From: Ghiorsea sp.
GTDB taxonomy: Bacteria > Pseudomonadota > Zetaproteobacteria > Mariprofundales > Mariprofundaceae
Assembly (NCBI GenBank): GCA_030949605.1
Contig: JAUZSH010000019.1
Span: 1 to 51,433, forward strand
DNA: 51,433 nucleotides
Direction: 5' to 3'
Part shown: piece by piece, positions 45,233 to 51,433 of the stretch
Layout of the letters: every line of letters begins with the position of its first letter
Position numbering within the stretch: the first letter of the stretch is position 1
The notes under the pieces: generated by a model
Seen by the model: the letters and a program-made list of their open reading frames with translations, nothing else
Told to the model about the DNA's origin: nothing
The model's database searches: none
Made by a program: the position numbers and the translations under genes

Positions 45233-46902
45233 CCTAAATCCTGCAAGTGGCACTTTCAGTGCTAATCCCCAAGAATAACCCTGTTCAATGAAAGTGTACT
45301 ATTGGTAGAATCGGCTCATATTTCTCGATTTTTTTCAATGTGATACGTTCTTATGTTAGAATAGATGCACAATCAGGGCTGCTTCTTGAATTTAGCGCGT
45401 GCAAAACCATAACTGTCTATCATCAGCCGCTTCCATCTTCATCATGATAAGACGTATCTGAGTTTAAATTAGGTCATGCCAACCCTTAGCCAGCTTTGCC
45501 AAGGTTTGGGGTGCAGCAACGTTGTGGGTATTTTCAAAGTCATCTGCCTGCCTCCGCAAACAAGCTTTCCAGCCATACGCACCATAAAAGTACGAATACT
45601 AGCCATCTCCCATCGCATCAATTGTTTGTCGCCACTCACCAGTGCCATCCAGCGCACGGTGTTGTAAGCAAGCACCGCGCATTGGAATAATGCGGAGCTG
45701 GCTAGGAAATTTTTCGTTTTGATGTGTGCCATGCCCATCTGATTCTTGGCTTCATCAATCCACGTCTCACAGGTTGCACGTTCACCATACTTCTTGTGGG
45801 TTTGCCATGGTGTAAGGTTTTCCGTGGTGACATAGCAGAAATAATCATACGACCGCATATCCAGCAGCTTGCCTTGATTGCAGTCTTCATCCTTAAGCCT
45901 GCGTACAGCAACAAAGGTTCGTGTGTGCGCCCATGTGCCACAACGATGGGTAAAGCTAGCTTGTTCCCAGCCGTCATGACCAGCCACAGCTTGCCATTGC
46001 TGTATTTCAAGCAAACCAACCAGTCCTTTCAGTTTTACTTTGATCAGGTAGCCATCACCGCGTGCATCCAACCAGTCCAGCAGCGCGCCAACAAAATAAC
46101 CCGAATCACCACGAAAGACCAAACGCATACGATTGGGTAGATGCGCCGCCAACTGCTTCATGAACGCAACGATACCGTTGGAAGTATAAGCGTTACCACA
46201 ACGCAGCCATGCCTGAAGAATCTCCTTGGTCTCCGCGCAAAAAGCCAACTGTGGATGGTAAGAAGGTGCGCCACGTTTGTGCGGGTTGTAACCAACTGCC
46301 GCGCCTTCCTGGTGTTTGCCATAAGTCGTTTTGACCGTGGAATCGACATCAATCCACATCGAACCCCGCATCAAGCTAGATGTCAATGCTCTAGCGCGTT
46401 TCCAGACGCGACCTCGCATGATGTGGTTAAAGGTTTCCATCTGGTAGATATGTTGTTCTGTGACCGTTTTAAGAATACGCCCCATGGTGGTCGCATTCAT
46501 GATATTATCCCAGCCGCCAAGCTTTCGCAGCACATTATCTGCCCACACTCGAATACTTTCATCCACACTGCGAGCACCTGCAATCAGACTGAGAACATTT
46601 AATTCAACGGCATCAGATAGCTGATAACGGGCATTATGGGCGCGCCGATGCTCAACCGTACGATGGAAAGCCTTGCTAAACCCCAACTTACCAAGAAACC
46701 GCATAACTGGAACCAGACCCGCATGGATCGTCAGGTTTTTACCTGTGCTTTCAATAGTTACTTTTCGGGTAGACTTGCGGGTATGTTTTGCTTTAGAGTT
46801 TCTCACTGAAAAGGTGACTCCTTTTGTTTTTGATTGAGCTGCTAACTTATGAAGGAGTCTACCTTTTTTGGATTAAGCTGTCAGGGGATTGCAGGATTTA
46901 GG
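45233..46902 (-). mobile_element. IS1380-family element, copy 4 (right member of tandem pair)
   Basis: 1,670 bp in the same orientation as copy 3. The right flank TCTAA (46903-46907) repeats the left flank of copy 3. The pair as a whole therefore has one 5-bp target duplication, with TAGGTTGTA (45224-45232) between the two copies. Confidence 0.95.
45469..46806 (-). CDS. IS1380-family transposase (copy 4)
   Basis: 445 residues, intact. It differs from copies 2 and 3 at the LVGLLEIQQ site, which it shares with the broken copy 1. The coding start and DDE blocks are complete. Confidence 0.93.
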   Translation of the reverse strand: MRNSKAKHTRKSTRKVTIESTGKNLTIHAGLVPVMRFLGKLGFSKAFHRTVEHRRAHNARYQLSDAVELNVLSLIAGARSVDESIRVWADNVLRKLGGWDNIMNATTMGRILKTVTEQHIYQMETFNHIMRGRVWKRARALTSSLMRGSMWIDVDSTVKTTYGKHQEGAAVGYNPHKRGAPSYHPQLAFCAETKEILQAWLRCGNAYTSNGIVAFMKQLAAHLPNRMRLVFRGDSGYFVGALLDWLDARGDGYLIKVKLKGLVGLLEIQQWQAVAGHDGWEQASFTHRCGTWAHTRTFVAVRRLKDEDCNQGKLLDMRSYDYFCYVTTENLTPWQTHKKYGERATCETWIDEAKNQMGMAHIKTKNFLASSALFQCAVLAYNTVRWMALVSGDKQLMRWEMASIRTFMVRMAGKLVCGGRQMTLKIPTTLLHPKPWQSWLRVGMT

Positions 46903-47138
46903 TCTAAGCATATTTTTTATAAATCCTTATTAGTCATAAAAAGGGAAGCGTCCCCTTTGCCCTCGTGAAAAACGTTGGAAACACAGCATAAACTGCTTAA
47001 CTTAGTGCCATTCGGAAGCGTCCCCTTTTTCCTGCCACCTACGCCAAGACATCAGCCGAGCATTCATCAACCTATCACGTTTTGCAATTTGTGGATTCCC
47101 TTCTTCAAGGGAATGACGGCAAACGGCAAATTACATTA
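46903..47138. other. Intergenic region with short repeats before tetR
   Basis: GGAAGCGTCCCCTTT occurs at 46944-46958 and again at 47014-47028. A complementary motif lies at 43512-43524 on the other side of the IS pair. The GTCCCCTTT words resemble REP sequences. A hairpin ATTCCCTTCTTCAAGGGAAT lies at about 47094-47113. No gene. Confidence 0.5.
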
Positions 47139-47187
47139 TTGCATTTAAAATATCCGACGCTACTGTTCGACTGAACGTTCGGTCAGT
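47139..47187 (+). promoter_or_regulatory. Promoter and TetR-type operator of the efflux operon
   Basis: TTGCAT (47139-47144), 16 bp, TACTGT (47161-47166) could be -35/-10. Immediately downstream ACTGAACGTTCGGTCAGT (47170-47187) is an inverted repeat (ACTGA...TCAGT) of the kind bound by AcrR/TetR-family repressors. This position implies autorepression. Confidence 0.55.
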
Positions 47188-47207
47188 ATTTTAGTTAGAG
47201 GTCAATC

Positions 47208-47825
47208 TTGTCAAATTCCATACCTTTAGGTGCACAGCATATTTTAGCCGCAGCAGAGCCTTTGTTTGCATCGGGCGGATACGCTGGTGTTTCTATCCAA
47301 CAAATCGCTAAAGAAGCCAATATATCCAAGGCTAATATTTACCATCACTTTCAATCGAAAGATGAACTGTATTTGGCTGTGCTTAGATATGCATTTCAAG
47401 ATATGAACCAGCTCCTTAAAAGCCTTCAGCATATCGAAGGCTCGCCAAAGGAACAAATTGCACATTTTGCACGTGAACACTTAAAACATTTATTACAAAA
47501 ACAAGACCTTTCTCGGTTGGTTTTGCGAGAGCTATTGGATAGTAATAGTTCACGCGGGCAAGCGTTGGCCAGAGAAGTTTTTAGCGAATATTTTGAGCGC
47601 CTGCAAATCTTGTTTCGTAGAGGGCAAAGCTGCGGCGAAATTCGGAGTGATGTTGACGCTGATCATCTGGCAACAGCACTGGTAGGCATGAATGTGTTTT
47701 TATTTCAATCTTGGAATGCGCTACAGCATTTTCCAGAAAGTACATTTCAAAACCAAGAAAAAAGTGGGGAAATCATGTTTGATTTATTACTCAATGGCAT
47801 TGCGCCGCAAGGAAGTCGCACATGA
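47208..47825 (+). CDS. TetR/AcrR-family transcriptional repressor
   Basis: 205 residues from a TTG start with AGAGG upstream. The N-terminal helix-turn-helix is typical: AAEPLFASGGYAGVSIQQIAKEANISKANIYHHFQSKDELYLAVL. The C-terminal part is the all-helical ligand-binding and dimer domain. It probably represses its own operon through the operator at 47170, and releases it on binding a pump substrate. The 3' end overlaps the adaptor gene by 4 bp (ATGA). Confidence 0.9.
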   Translation: MSNSIPLGAQHILAAAEPLFASGGYAGVSIQQIAKEANISKANIYHHFQSKDELYLAVLRYAFQDMNQLLKSLQHIEGSPKEQIAHFAREHLKHLLQKQDLSRLVLRELLDSNSSRGQALAREVFSEYFERLQILFRRGQSCGEIRSDVDADHLATALVGMNVFLFQSWNALQHFPESTFQNQEKSGEIMFDLLLNGIAPQGSRT

Positions 47826-48910
47826 AACATATCATCATCGTTTTATTAGCCTTGGGATTGGTTTCGTGTAGTGGTGACGAGAAAAATACAAATGCCGACA
47901 TGGCTGCTGCGGATAGCACCCGTCATGTCAGGTCAGTTAAGATAACCACTGTTAAAAGTGACATGCGTGATGTGAACGTGATTGAGGAAGCACTTGGAAG
48001 AATCTTAGACCCTGCAAACACCACTATATCAGCCGAAGTGCCTGCACGTGTTAAAATTGTGTATGCTGATGTTGGCGACAAGGTGGCTAAAGGAGCTGTG
48101 CTGGCAACATTAGATGCCTTAGACATGCAAGTCGCTGTCTCTACCGCAGAAGCCAACTTAGCGCGACAACAAGCCCAATTTGATGCACAGGACAAACTTG
48201 TCGAGCGGTATCGCACACTTTCCAACGATAAATTTGTTTCCACAACCGTATTAGAACAAGCAGAAGCACAATTGGTATCTTTGCAAAAAGCAGTGAATGC
48301 TGCAAAGGCTCAACTTAAACAAGCTAAAAACAACCTTTCAAAAACCCGTGTCATTGCCCCTGTCGCAGGCACTGTGCAAAAGCGTTTTGTCGCAGAAGGT
48401 GATTATTTAGGTGTAGGGAAACCCTTGTTTCAGTTGGTAACATCTGAAGATTTCATGGCTTTGATGACTATTCCTGAAACAAAAATGAGCACGATTACAG
48501 CAGGGCTGCCTGTGCGCATGCACTTGCCCAATAGTACACAAATCATTGAAGGACATATTGATGATTTAGCACCCATGATTGGTTCTGCATCCAATGGCTT
48601 TGAAGCACGCATTAAATTCAAAAACCCTGGTGGTTGGCGCGCAGGCGGAAGTGTGATTGTGGACATCATTGTGGCGACGCATAAGCAAGCTGTTGTTGTT
48701 CCTGAAGCATGTGTTGTGCTTCGCCCCGCAGGTGAAGTGGTTTATGTGATTCAAGATGGCAAAGCCAAAGCGCAACATGTGACAACTGGCGTGCGCCGTG
48801 ATGGCTATATTGAAATTATTCAGGGTTTAGAAGCCAATGTGCTATTAGCCGAAACTGGGGCATCATTCTTGAGTGATGGTGCCGTGGTGAGCATCAAAGG
48901 GGCTCAATAA
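47822..48910 (+). CDS. RND efflux periplasmic adaptor lipoprotein (membrane fusion protein)
   Basis: 362 residues. A lipoprotein signal MKHIIIVLLALGLVSC gives the lipidated Cys at 16. Next are a beta-barrel/lipoyl half (ISAEVPARVKIVYADVGDKVAKGAVLATLD), a coiled-coil hairpin (about 105-175, rich in Ala/Gln/Lys), the second lipoyl half (RVIAPVAGTVQKRFVAEGDYLGVGKPLFQLV) and the beta-barrel and membrane-proximal domains. It links the inner-membrane pump to an outer-membrane channel. No TolC-type gene is in the window. Overlaps tetR by 4 bp and the pump gene by 1 bp. Confidence 0.92.
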   Translation: MKHIIIVLLALGLVSCSGDEKNTNADMAAADSTRHVRSVKITTVKSDMRDVNVIEEALGRILDPANTTISAEVPARVKIVYADVGDKVAKGAVLATLDALDMQVAVSTAEANLARQQAQFDAQDKLVERYRTLSNDKFVSTTVLEQAEAQLVSLQKAVNAAKAQLKQAKNNLSKTRVIAPVAGTVQKRFVAEGDYLGVGKPLFQLVTSEDFMALMTIPETKMSTITAGLPVRMHLPNSTQIIEGHIDDLAPMIGSASNGFEARIKFKNPGGWRAGGSVIVDIIVATHKQAVVVPEACVVLRPAGEVVYVIQDGKAKAQHVTTGVRRDGYIEIIQGLEANVLLAETGASFLSDGAVVSIKGAQ

Positions 48911-51433
48911 TGAGTTTACCAGAACTATCAATTAATCGTCATGTTTTAGCATGGATGATGTCTGGTTTGTTGGTGCTGTTTGGTGCTGTAAGCTACCAAA
49001 AAATCGGTGTGGACCGTTTCCCAACTGTTGATTTCCCCATGGTGTCCGTCACCACCGTACAACTGGGTGCAGACCCTGATATTGTGGATGCTTCGATGAC
49101 ATCCATTATTGAAGAAAAGGTGAATAGCATTGCAGGCATTGAGCATGTGATTTCATATTCTTCACCAGGTGTTTCTGTGGTGACATTACAATTCTTGCTT
49201 ACCAAAGATATTGATGTTGCCTTTAATGAAGTGCAAGCCAAGGTCAATCAAGTATTGAGCAGCTTACCTACAAACAGTGAGCCTCCCATCGTAGGTAAGG
49301 TGGAAATTGGTGCAGCACCGATTTTGTGGCTTACTTTGACGGGTGATCGTACGCTGCAACAATTGAACCAATATGCACGCAATGTCATCAAAAAACGTCT
49401 TGAAAACATTGATGGTGTGGGTGAAGTGCAAATTGGCGGCGAAAGAGAACGAACCCTGCGCGTATGGTTAGATATGGATCGCATGAGAGGGTTTGGTGTA
49501 AGCATTCCAGAAGTGATTGCAGCTTTTAGAAAGGAACATGTGCAATTCCCAGGCGGCTTTCTGACGGGTGATCAGCGTGAATACATGATCAAGCTGGACA
49601 TGGAAGTGCATACGTTGGCTGAGTTAAAAGCCATGGTGATTCGCTCCACCCAAGGCAGCATCATTAAGCTGGCGGATATTGCCAAGGTTGAAGATGGATT
49701 GTCCGACTTTCGTCAAATGGCTAATTTTAATGGGAAACCTACGGTGGGTTTAGGCATTGTAAAAGTTAAAGGTGCCAATGTTGTAGCCATTGTTGATGAA
49801 GTAAAACATCGCTTAGACACAGAAATACTACCCAACCTCCCACCCGGCATGCACATCGGCATCGCCTCCAATGATGCTGATATTATTCAAGGCATTGTGG
49901 ATGGACTAAAAGAACATTTGCTGGAATCCATTTTATTGGCTTTTGTTGTGGTGTTGATTTTCCTTAAAAGTTTCCGTGCCACATTGATTGTCACGGCAGC
50001 CATTCCTGTTTCTATGCTTGCCGCCATTGGCGTAGGTTATGCTTTTGGCTTCACCTTAAATCTGATGACATTGCTCGCACTGCTCTTGCTTATCGGCATT
50101 GTGGTGGATGATGCGATTGTGGTGTTGGAAAACATCTATCGCCACCGCGAGGAAGGGCTAGAGCCTGATGCAAAAAGTGCTGCTCTTTCGGGCAGTAAAG
50201 AGGTGACGTTTGCCGTGATTGCAGCCAGCTTAAGTATTGTGGCTATTTTTGCGCCTGTGATATTTATGGATGGTATGATTGGGCGTTTCTTCAATGCTTT
50301 TGCCGTGATTGTGACCTTTGGTGTGTTGGCTTCACTCTTTATCTCGCTGACCTTAATTCCTATGCTTTGCTCACGCTATTTGCATGTGGAAAAGAAACAC
50401 GGGCGTATTTATCAGCTCTTTGACCATGGTTTTAATGCCTTGGATCAGATGTATCGACGGGTACTCGCCCTTTGCTTGCAGTACCGCTGGACTGTGTTGA
50501 TTGGCTCAGTGGCTCTTTTTATGGCAAGCACCACCTTATTTGGCATGATTGGTAAAGGTTTTGTCCCTGAAGAGGATGAGGGTCGGTTTATGATTATTTA
50601 TAAAGTGCCATTAGGCGCTTCAATCACTGATACCCGTGAACGCTTAAAAGATTTAGAAGCCGTATTAGCCAAGGATCAAGATGTGCTAAGTTACTTCAGC
50701 CTGATTGGCTCAGGGCAACTTGGGCAGGTGAATCAAGGTATGTCTTTTGTGCGCTTGAAAAACAAAGCCCATCGTGACCGTGAACAAAAGGATATTATTG
50801 CTGAAATTCAAGAGCAACTGGGGCAAATCCCTGGCTTACATGCCTTTGCCATCAAAGTGCCGATTGTGGGTGGTGGGCAGCGTGGTGAACCCATGCAGTT
50901 TGCGTTGACGGGCATAGACCTTGATGAAGTGGCGAAGTTTTCTTACGCACTTAAAAAGGAACTTGATGCCATACCAAGCATGGGCAACCTTGACCTTGAT
51001 TTGCAGCTTGATTTACCGCAACTCTCCATCGAAGTGGATAGGCAACGGGCAAGTGATTTAGGCATTTCCTCAGCCGATATTGCCCAAACCATAGGCGTGT
51101 TATCGGGTGGCTTTAATGTGGCGAAGTTTAATGATCAACCCGGTGATGGAAATCGTTATGATATTCGCCTCAAAGCCATGAATCATCAAATCAAACAACC
51201 CGATGACTTGAGCAAAATCTATTTGCGCACGGCATCAGGCGAGCAAGCTCGCTTGGATACCATTGTGAAGTGGAAAACAGAGCTTGGCTCTGCCGTGATT
51301 CAGAAAATGGATTTGCGTTATGCAGGTATGTTTTTCACTGCACCCACCATGCCATTGGGTGATGCAGTGGCAAAAGTTGATGCGATTGCAGCAAAAATAC
51401 TGCCGCCTGGTTATAACATTATCTACACAGGTC
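48910..51433 (+). CDS. RND efflux pump, inner-membrane permease (5' part; runs off the window)
   Basis: 841 codons are present of an expected about 1,030. A proton-driven HAE1-type transporter. TM1 is HVLAWMMSGLLVLFGAVSYQKIGVDRFPTVDFPMVSVTT. The porter domain follows (QLNQYARNVIKKRLENIDGVGEVQIGGERERTLRVWLD, a typical signature). The central helices contain LLIGIVVDDAIVVLENIYRHREEG with the paired Asp of TM4 used in proton relay. The second periplasmic loop begins KGFVPEEDEGRF. The substrate is not predictable here. The start overlaps the adaptor stop by 1 bp (TAATG). Confidence 0.95.
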   Translation, partial: MSLPELSINRHVLAWMMSGLLVLFGAVSYQKIGVDRFPTVDFPMVSVTTVQLGADPDIVDASMTSIIEEKVNSIAGIEHVISYSSPGVSVVTLQFLLTKDIDVAFNEVQAKVNQVLSSLPTNSEPPIVGKVEIGAAPILWLTLTGDRTLQQLNQYARNVIKKRLENIDGVGEVQIGGERERTLRVWLDMDRMRGFGVSIPEVIAAFRKEHVQFPGGFLTGDQREYMIKLDMEVHTLAELKAMVIRSTQGSIIKLADIAKVEDGLSDFRQMANFNGKPTVGLGIVKVKGANVVAIVDEVKHRLDTEILPNLPPGMHIGIASNDADIIQGIVDGLKEHLLESILLAFVVVLIFLKSFRATLIVTAAIPVSMLAAIGVGYAFGFTLNLMTLLALLLLIGIVVDDAIVVLENIYRHREEGLEPDAKSAALSGSKEVTFAVIAASLSIVAIFAPVIFMDGMIGRFFNAFAVIVTFGVLASLFISLTLIPMLCSRYLHVEKKHGRIYQLFDHGFNALDQMYRRVLALCLQYRWTVLIGSVALFMASTTLFGMIGKGFVPEEDEGRFMIIYKVPLGASITDTRERLKDLEAVLAKDQDVLSYFSLIGSGQLGQVNQGMSFVRLKNKAHRDREQKDIIAEIQEQLGQIPGLHAFAIKVPIVGGGQRGEPMQFALTGIDLDEVAKFSYALKKELDAIPSMGNLDLDLQLDLPQLSIEVDRQRASDLGISSADIAQTIGVLSGGFNVAKFNDQPGDGNRYDIRLKAMNHQIKQPDDLSKIYLRTASGEQARLDTIVKWKTELGSAVIQKMDLRYAGMFFTAPTMPLGDAVAKVDAIAAKILPPGYNIIYTG

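Overview
The window reads as chromosomal DNA of a Gram-negative, fairly AT-rich proteobacterium. The evidence is a complete housekeeping set (groESL, dnaKJ, rho, hemE, riboflavin genes, dapB, tpiA, secG, comM), outer-membrane and periplasmic functions (a beta-barrel fragment, a LolA-like protein, PpiD, type II secretion pseudopilins, RND efflux) and a CCA-encoding tRNA-Leu. Gene content and neighbourhoods would fit a low-GC zetaproteobacterium, but I cannot prove the class from sequence alone.

Layout. 0-1 kb: a frameshifted outer-membrane barrel fragment and a decayed REP-associated transposase tail. 1.1-2.3 kb: anmK. 2.3-5.9 kb: a MITE and one IS1380-family element inserted inside another. 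6.0-8.7 kb: an EI24-type membrane protein and the ABC-F protein Uup. 8.9-10.9 kb: groEL/groES on the minus strand, with an IS4/IS701-like element just upstream of the promoter. 12.4-15.9 kb: a pile-up of MITE remnant, truncated IS3-type element and IS5/IS427-type element, ending in a broken ABC-transporter permease next to an intact LolA-like gene. 16-25.3 kb: ppiD, bioD, a PilZ-like gene, then hemE-ribE-ribBA-ribH-nusB with overlapping or abutting reading frames, then a zinc-ribbon membrane protein. 25.3-25.74 kb: one MITE inserted in another. 25.9-34.3 kb: dnaK-dnaJ-dapB-gspI-gspJ, rho with a very long basic N-terminus, tpiA-secG and tRNA-Leu(GAG). 34.4-36.2 kb: ubiK-comM on the minus strand. 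36.3-37.1 kb: an IS remnant carrying two MITEs. 37.1-41.9 kb: a group II truncated globin, sdaA (minus), copA and a small membrane protein, with sdaA-copA bracketed by fragments of one IS. 42-46.9 kb: a frameshifted IS427 copy, an IS256 remnant and a tandem pair of IS1380 copies. 47.2 kb to the end: a TetR regulator, an RND adaptor lipoprotein and the first 841 codons of an RND pump.

The core genes work in familiar pathways: tetrapyrrole and flavin synthesis, protein folding, lysine/peptidoglycan precursors and cell-wall recycling. I found no CRISPR array, restriction-modification system, toxin-antitoxin pair or prophage, and no clear new multi-gene system. What is unusual is the mobile DNA. 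At least eight element families are nested, tandem, frameshifted or fused end-to-end, and many copies still have readable target-site duplications. That allows the order of insertions to be reconstructed. Several insertions lie immediately upstream of essential genes (groES, ubiK-comM, dnaK).
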